A stretch of 64,000 nt of DNA from Alkalihalobacillus sp. TS-13. Lineage in GTDB: Bacteria; Bacillota; Bacilli; Bacillales; Fictibacillaceae. Each line of letters starts with the position of its first letter. Position 1 is the stretch's first letter. Below the pieces are notes generated by a model that was not told where the DNA came from, did not search any database, and saw only the letters and a program-made list of their open reading frames with translations. The stretch spans positions 1,488,001 through 1,552,000 of the forward strand of contig NZ_JAHKSI010000001.1 in NCBI RefSeq assembly GCF_019720915.1, given 5' to 3'. This document shows, piece after piece, positions 43,798 to 51,952 of this stretch. A program made the translations under genes and the position numbers.

Positions 43798-44987
43798 TTG
43801 AGCCAAAACAGACCTATCAAACATAATAATCCACTTGTCACCCAGTACAGTACATCAATTCCCATCCATTCAATGATCAAGAAACTCAATAATGGTCCTG
43901 TTGCTGAGCCAAGATCCACTGCAACGGTATATGCAGTGATCACTTTTACCTTGGACGTTTTGGATGCTACATCAGAAGCAATCGAATCATTAAGTGTTAC
44001 CATCATGGTTGACATGACCTGGAAACCGAGTAAAAGGAATAACAAGCTGTAAACAGAAACACCAAATGGGATTAGCGCAAAAAACACAGCACCACCAAAT
44101 AGAGCTAGAACCAATAATGGATTCCTTCCCCATTTCAAATCTGAAATCTTCCCGATATATGGAGCTAAAAATGGATCCCACCCCCAACGGATCGCTTGAA
44201 TGATCCCGGCAAAGGAAGCTGCTCCGACGGTAACCCCAAGAAATAGGAATGATCCAGATAATCGGAAATCAATCATCGCGCTTAACGTTGAAGCGAATAT
44301 CCCAAAAATGATCAACGGAATGAGTAGCCCTGAACAAAGGATAGTCAAAACCTGTGGCTTTTTGAAGATTTGCTTGTCACTCGTAGCTTCACTGGATTGA
44401 TTGTCTTTTTTCATGGGAGTATTCTCTGACTCGGCTGGAACTGGAGGAACGTACTTCAGTACTAGAGGAATGGCGATTAAAGCCATGAAACCGAATGTAT
44501 TCGTGACGGTTTGAATACTGACTAAATCGGCAAGTATGCCTCCTGCTAGCATTCCGACTAAACCTCCTAACCCCCAAAGCCCATTGTATAAGCCAACAAG
44601 ATGTCCTCTTGTTCGGTCTGTTGAGGTATCGATTACGGTAAGATAACCTCCTAACCGTAGGAATGCCCAGGCAACACCCCACAAAGCCCTCATGAAGAAT
44701 AATAGCCAAAAGCTTTCCAGCCATCCATATGAGAAGGTTGTCAGCATGGCTAAAATGACAGCAAGAAGGACGCCTGTTCGTTTATTCATCCGTAAATAAC
44801 ACCAACCGACCAACGGATTGATCGGAAGGCGGATGAAACGATTGATTGAGAGAAGAATTCCGACTTGCCAGAGGGAAGCTAATCCGAACTCTTCCCAATA
44901 AAGCGGTAAAACGATGAACATCATTGCATCTCCTAGGACACAAACTGCCGTAATCAGAGCAATGATGATAACTGGTTTTTTATTCAT
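43761..44987 (-). CDS. MFS transporter
   Basis: A 408-residue twelve-helix transporter. Motif A-like loop GWCYLRMNKRTGVLLAVILA near residue 60 and the first helices ALITAVCVLGDAMMFIVLPL are typical. A central loop of about 25 charged residues (VPAESENTPMKKDNQSSEAT) separates the halves. The substrate is unknown. Its last 37 nt overlap the AEC gene on the other strand. It stands alone. Confidence 0.82.
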   Translation of the reverse strand: MNKKPVIIIALITAVCVLGDAMMFIVLPLYWEEFGLASLWQVGILLSINRFIRLPINPLVGWCYLRMNKRTGVLLAVILAMLTTFSYGWLESFWLLFFMRALWGVAWAFLRLGGYLTVIDTSTDRTRGHLVGLYNGLWGLGGLVGMLAGGILADLVSIQTVTNTFGFMALIAIPLVLKYVPPVPAESENTPMKKDNQSSEATSDKQIFKKPQVLTILCSGLLIPLIIFGIFASTLSAMIDFRLSGSFLFLGVTVGAASFAGIIQAIRWGWDPFLAPYIGKISDLKWGRNPLLVLALFGGAVFFALIPFGVSVYSLLFLLLGFQVMSTMMVTLNDSIASDVASKTSKVKVITAYTVAVDLGSATGPLLSFLIIEWMGIDVLYWVTSGLLCLIGLFWLNQFKNESHLIRP

Positions 44988-45059
44988 GACTTTCCCCTTA
45001 ACGAATCGTTTAATATTTCCAGTTTACTAATAATAAGGGAAAAGTGAAATCCAAAAGGT

Positions 45060-45317
45060 TCAAATCAACAAAAATGGAATGAAAGCATATAAGAGTACAA
45101 GAATACAAAATGACGCTGTACCCCATAGTCCAATCATAGCTATATACCCATTCTCCCCTCTTGCTTTTCCAAAAAGAGCTAAGAGAAGAGCAATGAGACT
45201 TACAAGTAAAATCATTTCTCTTGATAAAGCATAGCTGAATACGGCAAATAAAATCAAAATACAATTTATTCCTATTAGTATTATTGCTGATAAACTGAGT
45301 GGGTTTGAAATGTTCAT
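45060..45317 (-). CDS. small membrane protein, three helices
   Basis: An 85-residue hydrophobic protein with three helices (AIILIGINCILILFAVFSYA, MILLVSLIALLLALFG, FCILVLLYAFIPFLLI) and the loop KARGENGYIAMI between the second and third. GAGGACATC precedes the ATG. No family recognised. Confidence 0.6.
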   Translation of the reverse strand: MNISNPLSLSAIILIGINCILILFAVFSYALSREMILLVSLIALLLALFGKARGENGYIAMIGLWGTASFCILVLLYAFIPFLLI

Positions 45318-45465
45318 GATGTCCTCCTCTATAAAACTACTTTATACCATTCGTTCACCTATCTCTTTTAAATACCCAAAATCATGAAGATTTAATATAA
45401 AGTTTTTTCCATTCGTTAAAATATACCGTCTTTGTAATTTTTATTGAGAAAATTCTTTAAGCGCA

Positions 45466-45815
45466 ATTGGTGACACTCCTGCGGGAAAAAGCGGTCCAGG
45501 CGCGACCCCGCAGCGAATGAAGGATTTTCGACTAAGAACCACCAAGTCCTGCGCCTGCAGTTACTCGGCGCAAAACTACAAAGTTGGAAAATAAGTACGT
45601 GGTCTTGTGGTGAACAATCGTCGAATCCAGCATATGGAAAGCTTCCAAAAATTCTTACCGCAGATTAGGGAAGTGGTGTCCAGCTCATCGACCAGTCACT
45701 TGGTTCACTCCAACCTTCCTGCGGTGGTGAAAAAGCCTCCTTGTCAGTTTTCCAGTCACCTACGTCACGAGGCGGGTCGGACGCGGAAAGGGAGTGAATT
45801 TCGTAGGAATGATAA
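45466..45815 (+). repeat. dispersed intergenic repeat, copy C
   Basis: Begins CAATTGGTGACACTCCTGCG and ends GGAAAGGGAGTGAATTTCGT, the opposite orientation to copies A and B. A CCTGCGCCTGCAGTTACTCG segment also occurs in copy A (reverse). It fills the 570-base gap ahead of the GNAT gene 3' end. Confidence 0.75.
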
Positions 45816-45838
45816 TTTAGAACTGCATACCCTAATTT

Positions 45839-45873
45839 TAAAAAGCACCTTCATCAAACGGAAGGTACTTTGG
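45839..45873 (-). terminator. terminator of the nagA-to-GNAT operon
   Basis: Read on the minus strand, AAAGTACCTTC and GAAGGTGCTTTTT form a stem and tail, about 18 nt after the acetyltransferase stop. Confidence 0.75.
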
Positions 45874-45890
45874 AAGAAGAGCTAGTTTTT

Positions 45891-46847
45891 TCAAATGGAT
45901 TTTTCATACTGTTTATAATCCTTCCACGGTTTGAAACCGAAGGACTGATAAAATTCATCCAACTCGGTCCAGTCGATGATAAGGTGTTGGCAGCCGCGTT
46001 CTATCGCTGTGTTAATTGCTTGTTGGACAATTGCTTTTCCATATCCTTTTTTACGGTGTGACTTTTTGATTCCTAAAGGACCGATACCACCAAGCTTTTC
46101 TTCAAACAACCGGTGCCAATAAACATTGGGGCCAATGACAGGGCTATTCAAATCATTCACACGAACAAATCCTATGATTTCTCCCTTATACTTTGCTGCT
46201 ATAAAATGATAGCCATCTCCACCCCGGTTAAAATACTCCCGAGCTTCGTGTTCCCATCGTCCAGGAAATGACTCTTCCATGAATGCAAGGAATTTCACCT
46301 CCTCGTTCTTCTTCAATTCCGACACTGTAATTTCTGTTGTATCAATCTCTTCAGCATGTTCAGGAGCAACACGATAAAAGTCTTTCACCTTATTCACCTC
46401 AACATACCCTCGTTTTTCAAACCATTGGGGAATGTTCGGGACGATGGATGGAATTCCAGGGAAGTAATGATGGACATCCCTTCCGAGAATAATTTTGGCA
46501 ACACCAACGGCGTCCAATGCTTTTTCAGCTTTTTTTAATAGTTGATCACCGATACCGTTGTTACGGAACTCATCATTTACAAGCAATGCCTGTATCCAAC
46601 CAATATTGGCCGGCAAATGTTCTTCGTTCTTTTTCGTATACTTCGTTATGATGAAGCCGATGACCATATTCCCTTCCATCACATACCAGGATCCTGCTGA
46701 AAACACATAAGGGCAATCGACGCTGTTTTGTCGGAATAATCTTACCGTGATCGGGAAATCACCTCCGATTTCTTCATTCCACAATCCACATAAATCCCCC
46801 AACGGTAATGCTTCCTCATCCCATCTTACAAAGTTCATACGATCCAC
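45891..46847 (-). CDS. double-GNAT-domain N-acetyltransferase
   Basis: A 318-residue protein with two GNAT units. The first has the acetyl-CoA loop LLVNDEFRNNGIGDQLLKKA near residue 85, the second GIKKSHRKKGYGKAIVQQAI near 255 and YQSFGFKPWKDY at the end. It starts six bases after namZ in the same direction and ends at a terminator, so it is the last gene of the nag-namZ operon. An amino-sugar acceptor, such as glucosamine left by wall deacetylation, is an inference. Confidence 0.8.
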   Translation of the reverse strand: MDRMNFVRWDEEALPLGDLCGLWNEEIGGDFPITVRLFRQNSVDCPYVFSAGSWYVMEGNMVIGFIITKYTKKNEEHLPANIGWIQALLVNDEFRNNGIGDQLLKKAEKALDAVGVAKIILGRDVHHYFPGIPSIVPNIPQWFEKRGYVEVNKVKDFYRVAPEHAEEIDTTEITVSELKKNEEVKFLAFMEESFPGRWEHEAREYFNRGGDGYHFIAAKYKGEIIGFVRVNDLNSPVIGPNVYWHRLFEEKLGGIGPLGIKKSHRKKGYGKAIVQQAINTAIERGCQHLIIDWTELDEFYQSFGFKPWKDYKQYEKSI

Positions 46848-46853
46848 TCCTTT

Positions 46854-48002
46854 TCAACGGTACATCAAAACCTTCTCACGTTTTTCAATAAATTCATCCA
46901 GTAAAGATTCTTGAAGATGTAACCACTCTTGGATCGGCTTCTTTTCAAGCAAGTTTAACCGAAATTCATCTGTTCCGAGAATCAAATCGATCATGTAGCG
47001 GGTGTCCTTTAGTTGAATCCATTCAAATGAATCTGGATGAGTGGACTTCAAGGTTTCGATCATGGCAGATGCTGTTTCAACCGGTTTGAAGCGATCACGG
47101 TCAACTACATGGATGTGTACGCCTTGGCAGGTCTCCCCATTATATTTGGACGTCGCAGGCTGGAACACCACTTCTCGGAAAAGCACGCCCTCTAAATCAT
47201 AAGCATCTAATTGCTGCTTCCATTTATAAGAGTCGATCCATGGCGCACCAACCCATTCAAACGGTTTTGTCGTCCCTCTACCTTCTGAAACATTTGTTCC
47301 TTCGAAAAAGCATGTGCCAGGGTAGACTTGTGCCATCTCAATGGAAGGGGCATTCGGTGATGGGGGGATCCAAGACAAACCTGTGTCGTCAAACCACATA
47401 TCGCGCTTCCAATTTTTCATTGGAATAACTGTAAGATCTATATTGAAGCCGTAACCATTATTGAAGTATTTTGCTAATTCTCCAACAGTCATCCCGTGCC
47501 TGATCGGCAGTTGATAATTCCCGATGAACGAGGCATATTGCAGATCCAATCGATTCCCTTCGATACGGTTCCCAGAAATCGGATTGGGGCGATCACAGAC
47601 GATGAACTTTTTACCGAGTCGACCTGCAAGTTTCATCGTATTTGCCAGGGTATAAATATATGTATAAAAGCGAACACCGAGGTCCTGGATATCGAACACC
47701 AACAAGTCAATCGTTTCAAACCACTCTTCTTTAGGCGTCTTATTCTTCCCATATAAGCTATAAACAGGAAGTCCGGATCGTCCATCCGTTTGGTGATCGA
47801 TATGCTCCCCCTCTTTCACCTGCCCTCGCAGACCATGTTCCGGAGAAAAAATCGCTGTAACATTCAATCCGCTTGCCAGCAAAGCATCGATACTCATCTG
47901 CATATTTAGGGTGACTGAAGTGTGGTTGATGATGAGACCAATGTTCAAACCTTTATAATCCTCATGGTTTTTCATGAATTCCATCAAGCCTGTATGTACC
48001 AT
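46854..48002 (-). CDS. namZ: exo-beta-N-acetylmuramidase NamZ (DUF1343, YbbC-like)
   Basis: A 382-residue DUF1343 protein. IGLIINHTSVTLNMQMSIDA, then AIFSPEHGLRGQVKEGEHID near residue 57, and VFDIQDLGVRFYTYIYT near 106 are the family core. B. subtilis YbbC (NamZ) releases MurNAc from the non-reducing ends of glycan. The B. subtilis protein is secreted, while I see no signal peptide in this one, so it may be cytosolic. The ATG at 48002 has GAGGGGTGA five bases ahead. One base separates it from the kinase gene. Confidence 0.86.
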   Translation of the reverse strand: MVHTGLMEFMKNHEDYKGLNIGLIINHTSVTLNMQMSIDALLASGLNVTAIFSPEHGLRGQVKEGEHIDHQTDGRSGLPVYSLYGKNKTPKEEWFETIDLLVFDIQDLGVRFYTYIYTLANTMKLAGRLGKKFIVCDRPNPISGNRIEGNRLDLQYASFIGNYQLPIRHGMTVGELAKYFNNGYGFNIDLTVIPMKNWKRDMWFDDTGLSWIPPSPNAPSIEMAQVYPGTCFFEGTNVSEGRGTTKPFEWVGAPWIDSYKWKQQLDAYDLEGVLFREVVFQPATSKYNGETCQGVHIHVVDRDRFKPVETASAMIETLKSTHPDSFEWIQLKDTRYMIDLILGTDEFRLNLLEKKPIQEWLHLQESLLDEFIEKREKVLMYR

Positions 48003-48003
48003 T

Positions 48004-48972
48004 CTAGTCACCCCTCGCAAACGATTCATGCAGATTTTTCACGAAATCCTCTGGACAAGTACCATGCATCGTCTGGTAACTTTCGATAATCGAACCGACT
48101 ACGGGGGGAGACTTTGGAAGTATCAACTGCACTCCATCAGGAAGATTCTTTTGCAACAATGGCAACAGAAGGTCCCTGCTTTTAAAAACACTGCCCGTCA
48201 AGACGACTTTCGTTTGATCTAACTCTTTAAAATGATTGTGAATGATGTGGGAAATGCTTTTCGCGATTTCGTCAGCAGCCTGCTTGACGATATCTACTGC
48301 ATCCTTATCTTCTAATCGTGCCGCTGCAAAGACATCTTCACAAACAGAGGCGATCCTGCTTCTGCTTTCATTCGTTCCATAGATTACAGAAATGAGTCCT
48401 GGCGGTGATGAGATTCCAAACCTTTTGAGCACAAAGTCTGTCAGTATTGTCGGTTGGGTAAATCCATCATAGGCTTCGAATACTTTCTGGAGTGCGAGCC
48501 TTCCGATGCCGAATCCGCTTCCTGTATGATCCAATAAATAGCCCCATCCACCTGATCGTACCACGTTTTTATCTGCTGTGACCCCGAATGTGATGGAGCC
48601 CGTTCCAGCAATGTTGACAATGCCAGGTTCACCGTTCGTACCTGAATAGAGGGCTGTCAACGCATCATGGCAGAGTTGTACAGTTGTTCCTTCTGGAAAT
48701 TTCGATTTCAATAATAGGCGTAATTCATCCTTAGAGTAACTGTTCTCTGTACCGGCGATTCCTGCACATACACTTTTGATTTGCGAATATTGTTCAGCAT
48801 GATTTCGTTTTAGTTGTCCAAAAAGGTCATCAATCGTCTGTTCGATTTCCTTCAAAGTAACGGATACAGGATTACTCGGTCCTCCGTGATGACAGGCAAT
48901 AAGTTCACCTCTATCGTCTACCAGCGCAACTGTGGTCTTGGATCCTCCCCCATCAATCCCCAGATAATACAT
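48004..48972 (-). CDS. BadF/BcrA-type amino-sugar kinase (NagK/MurK-like)
   Basis: A 322-residue ASKHA kinase. Phosphate 1 motif YLGIDGGGSKTTVALVD opens the protein. VNIAGTGSITFGV near residue 115 and LLDHTGSGFGIGRLALQ near 138 complete the nucleotide site. Members phosphorylate GlcNAc or MurNAc (MurK of clostridia does both). GGAGGGTGAAC precedes the ATG at 48972, and the longer frame is not used. It overlaps the GntR gene by 20 nt. It gives GlcNAc-6-P for NagA, or MurNAc-6-P for MurQ. Confidence 0.82.
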   Translation of the reverse strand: MYYLGIDGGGSKTTVALVDDRGELIACHHGGPSNPVSVTLKEIEQTIDDLFGQLKRNHAEQYSQIKSVCAGIAGTENSYSKDELRLLLKSKFPEGTTVQLCHDALTALYSGTNGEPGIVNIAGTGSITFGVTADKNVVRSGGWGYLLDHTGSGFGIGRLALQKVFEAYDGFTQPTILTDFVLKRFGISSPPGLISVIYGTNESRSRIASVCEDVFAAARLEDKDAVDIVKQAADEIAKSISHIIHNHFKELDQTKVVLTGSVFKSRDLLLPLLQKNLPDGVQLILPKSPPVVGSIIESYQTMHGTCPEDFVKNLHESFARGD

Positions 48973-49705
48973 GTTCACCCTCCTGCTCCATTTCAATCGA
49001 AAAATGGTAACGGTCTGCTCGGAACACTGTCTTGACCGTCTCGAATGGCTCTCCGCTGCTAAGATAAGTCGTCCGATTGACAATCAATACTGGACTTCCT
49101 GGCCCGATATCCAACAGGAACCCATCCCTTTCACCGACTAGTGAGGCTTCGATTTGCTGTTCCGCTCTATGAATCTCCAACTTCAATTCTTTCCTGACAA
49201 AATCGTAGATAGACCCTCCTGTATCCTTCTCAGAAAGGTTGGAAAAGAGTTTGATAGGCAGATAAGCCATCTCGATTGCAACTGGCTCTTCATTAGCAAA
49301 CCTGATCCGCTCCAGCTCGATTACTTTCTTTTCTGATTCGCTATCCAGTTTTTTAAGGATGTGTTCCGGTGGATTTGGAACCGTCTTGAAAGATACCACT
49401 TTTGTGGATGGCTCGATCCCTCGCCGTCTCATGTCTTCTGAAAAACTAGCGATCCCTTTCAACTGATAACCGATTTTCGGTACAGAAACGAATGTGCCTT
49501 TTCCCCTTTCACGATACAAAACCCCTTTATTTACCAGGTTGTTGATCGCCTGCCTCACTGTCATCCTGCTGATTTGAAATTTCTCTGATAGCTCCCGTTC
49601 AGATGGAATAAGATCACCTGTATGATAGCCGCCTTTTTTGATTTCTGTGGTCAAGTATTGTTCCACCTGAGTATAAAGCGGTAATGTGGAGTGTTTATTG
49701 ATCAT
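48953..49705 (-). CDS. nagR: GntR/HutC-family regulator, NagR-like
   Basis: A 250-residue regulator. The winged helix has LPLYTQVEQYLTTEI and SERELSEKFQISRMTVRQAI, and the UTRA effector domain covers the last 160 residues (RRRGIEPSTKVVSF onward). NagR/YvoA binds GlcN-6-P or GlcNAc-6-P. AGGAGG precedes the ATG at 49705, which overlaps the nagB end by 11 nt. A palindrome matching its site type lies before nagA. Confidence 0.86.
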   Translation of the reverse strand: MINKHSTLPLYTQVEQYLTTEIKKGGYHTGDLIPSERELSEKFQISRMTVRQAINNLVNKGVLYRERGKGTFVSVPKIGYQLKGIASFSEDMRRRGIEPSTKVVSFKTVPNPPEHILKKLDSESEKKVIELERIRFANEEPVAIEMAYLPIKLFSNLSEKDTGGSIYDFVRKELKLEIHRAEQQIEASLVGERDGFLLDIGPGSPVLIVNRTTYLSSGEPFETVKTVFRADRYHFSIEMEQEGEHVLSGD

Positions 49706-50441
49706 TGGAATCCTCCTCTCCTTTTTCGAGTGCATCTTTTGTAACGATCAATGTGACGGATGGATGTTCATTCAAGACGGTAACCGGCCAGTTCTGATCG
49801 ATCCTTCCACTCAATAAGGCGTGAACTGCCTCAGATTTCTCCGGTCCTGAAGCCAATAAGAGGATCGATCTGCTTTTCATGATCGTTGAAATTCCGACTG
49901 TAATCGCCTGAGTAGGAACTTCCTCCTTCCGCTCAAAAAACCTTGCATTCGCCTCTCTCGTACTTTCCGTCAGATCCACTACATGAGTCTTCGATTCGAA
50001 CGATGTCCCTGGCTCATTGAACCCGATATGTCCGTTCCGACCGACTCCCAAAATCTGAAGGTCTACTCCGTCCGCTTGTTCAATTACCTTTTCATATCTG
50101 AGACACTCTGCTTGAAGATCCTCGCTCAGACCGTCTGGAACTAACGCCCGGTCAGGTAATAGGTTAAGTGGTTCATATAGGTGTTCATAAATATAGCGCC
50201 AATAGCTTTCTTCATGATCTCGAGCCAAACCGACATACTCATCTAAATTCACGGTCGTTACCTTTGATAAGTCAAGTTTTTCATTGAGGACTTTATCAAC
50301 CAGATGCTCATAAGTTCCTGCTGGTGTCCCTCCGGTTGCCACACCTAATACTAGCTCTGGATTTCTTTTTATCTCATCAAATAAAATTAAAGAACCCCTT
50401 ACGCTCATCTCCTGCTCATCATTAACGGTGATCACGTTCAT
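49695..50441 (-). CDS. nagB: glucosamine-6-phosphate deaminase
   Basis: A 248-residue NagB, converting GlcN-6-P to fructose-6-P and ammonia. VLGVATGGTPAGTYEHL near residue 30, VNLDEYVGL near 66 and LGVGRNGHIGFNEPGTSF near 132 are the active site. The ATG at 50441 (GAGGGG ahead) begins four bases after nagA. Confidence 0.93.
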   Translation of the reverse strand: MNVITVNDEQEMSVRGSLILFDEIKRNPELVLGVATGGTPAGTYEHLVDKVLNEKLDLSKVTTVNLDEYVGLARDHEESYWRYIYEHLYEPLNLLPDRALVPDGLSEDLQAECLRYEKVIEQADGVDLQILGVGRNGHIGFNEPGTSFESKTHVVDLTESTREANARFFERKEEVPTQAITVGISTIMKSRSILLLASGPEKSEAVHALLSGRIDQNWPVTVLNEHPSVTLIVTKDALEKGEEDSNDQ

Positions 50442-50445
50442 TTCA

Positions 50446-51606
50446 TCAACCCCTCGTACAAGCAATTTCTCCGCGGCAAATTGTCATTTTTAACGATAGA
50501 TTTTCATCAAGAACAATCAGGTCGGCATCTTTCCCGATATCAATAGACCCTTTCCGATCGTATACGCCATACTGTTTTGCAGGATTAATGGATGACATGA
50601 AAATCACATCTACAATTTCAGCATCTGTGAACGTTGACATATTTTCGAAAGCTTTTTGCATCGTCAATACACTACCCGCTAAAGTACCGTCCTGCAGAGT
50701 CGCTTTACCGTCTTCAACATGGACGTCCTGGCCGCCTAAATCATAGCTTCCATTCCCTAAGCACTTGGCTCTCATTGCATCCGTGATCATCAATAGTCCT
50801 CGCTTCCCTTTAATCTCATAAGCAAGCCGAATCATTTCAGGAGAACAATGGAGTCCATCAGTAATGATTTCAGCTATAGCATCAGAATTTAGAAAAGCAC
50901 CGCCGACGACACCGGGCTCCCGGTGATGCATAGAACGCATACCGTTATAAAGATGGGTGAACTGTTTCGCCCCTGCCTTCAGAGCCTTCCGGACTTCTGC
51001 ATAGGTTGCATCACTATGGCCGATCGACGCAACAACCCCCTGGCTGGTGATTTCCTTGATAAAATCAAGTGCGCCTATTATCTCTGGCGCAATCGTTACC
51101 ACTTTGATGTTGCCACCCGATAGCCTGTTCCAATGGTTGAATGCATCCAGGTTCGGTGTCTGGATATATTTTGGATTTTGGGCGCCTCTCTTTTTCTTAG
51201 AAATGAATGGACCCTCCAGATGAATTCCGATGACTTCCGTTTTCCCTCTTTCATTGTGATTTGTCATGTACTCATGGACCGAAGTGAGGGCTTGTTCGAT
51301 TTCATGACCCGGTGCAGTCATCGTCGTAGGCAGAAAACTCGTCGTCCCTTCAGCCACAAGAACTTTTGCCATTTCATCGATCGACTCAACCGTTCCATCC
51401 ATAACATCATGCCCGTTTGCACCATGAATATGACCATCGATCCGACCAGGTAAAACAAGGTCGCCATCCTCTAGTTCGATATCCGAGGGCTTTATTTTTT
51501 TGTCGCTTAAGTCCTTAATTCTACCATTTTCAATATGTATAGTACCTGGCTGGAAACGTTGCTCACCAATAAAAACTTTGCCTCCAGTAATCGTCTGAAT
51601 TGTCAT
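50446..51606 (-). CDS. nagA: N-acetylglucosamine-6-phosphate deacetylase
   Basis: A 386-residue NagA amidohydrolase. GRIDGHIHGANGHDVMDG near residue 55, GIHLEGPFISKKKRGA near 127 and VASIGHSDATYAEV near 192 hold metal ligands; the catalytic Asp lies in LLMITDAMRAKCLG. It makes GlcN-6-P for NagB. The ATG at 51606 has AGAGGTGGAG upstream. First gene of the operon nagA-nagB-nagR-kinase-namZ-GNAT. Confidence 0.93.
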   Translation of the reverse strand: MTIQTITGGKVFIGEQRFQPGTIHIENGRIKDLSDKKIKPSDIELEDGDLVLPGRIDGHIHGANGHDVMDGTVESIDEMAKVLVAEGTTSFLPTTMTAPGHEIEQALTSVHEYMTNHNERGKTEVIGIHLEGPFISKKKRGAQNPKYIQTPNLDAFNHWNRLSGGNIKVVTIAPEIIGALDFIKEITSQGVVASIGHSDATYAEVRKALKAGAKQFTHLYNGMRSMHHREPGVVGGAFLNSDAIAEIITDGLHCSPEMIRLAYEIKGKRGLLMITDAMRAKCLGNGSYDLGGQDVHVEDGKATLQDGTLAGSVLTMQKAFENMSTFTDAEIVDVIFMSSINPAKQYGVYDRKGSIDIGKDADLIVLDENLSLKMTICRGEIACTRG

Positions 51607-51627
51607 ACACTCCACCTCTTTTATTCA

Positions 51628-51656
51628 GTATATATAATTACTGGTACAGTTGTCTA
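51628..51656 (-). promoter_or_regulatory. nagA operon promoter
   Basis: On the minus strand TAGACA (51656-51651), 17 bases, TATACT (51633-51628), about 20 nt upstream of the nagA start. The -35 is inside the operator. Confidence 0.6.
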
Positions 51657-51661
51657 TACCA
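51642..51661. promoter_or_regulatory. NagR-type operator
   Basis: TGGTACAGTTGTCTATACCA is an imperfect palindrome with TGGTAYAG half-sites, the GntR/HutC pattern also seen in B. subtilis dre sites. It overlaps the -35 of the nagA promoter. Confidence 0.65.
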
Positions 51662-51721
51662 GCACAGGAGAAGTATCAAACGATGAATTTTTCTAGTTTA
51701 TCAAAGGGATATTTTTTCCCA

Positions 51722-51800
51722 AATTCGTAGGAGGATTCACTAATTCCAAGGAGGAATCTCCCAAATTCATATGTTTATTTCCTGATTTCAGGTATTTATT
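51722..51800. repeat. about 21-nt-periodic AATTC repeats
   Basis: AATTCGTAGGAGGATTCACT at 51722 is followed by AATTCCAAGGAGGAATCTCC at 51742, AATTCATATG at 51764 and ATTTCAGG at 51785. The step is 20-22 nt. Note that GGAGG in the first two is not ahead of any start codon. It lies in the gap upstream of nagA. Confidence 0.6.
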
Positions 51801-51902
51801 ATGCAAAATATAGAAAAGAAAACTTTGCAAAGCCAAGCCTTAGCGCAGGCTGAGCCTTAGTTGCGCTTTTACTGAAGAAAGTATTTTCTTTGTTTAAGTG
51901 TA

Positions 51903-51943
51903 AAAAAGCCTGCTGAGTATATGCTTAGCAGACCTTATTTTCA
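51903..51943 (-). terminator. terminator of the MFS efflux gene
   Basis: Read on the minus strand, CTGCTAAG and CTCAGCAG arms around a short loop are followed by GGCTTTTTTAC. Confidence 0.75.
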
Positions 51944-51952
51944 CCAAAATAC

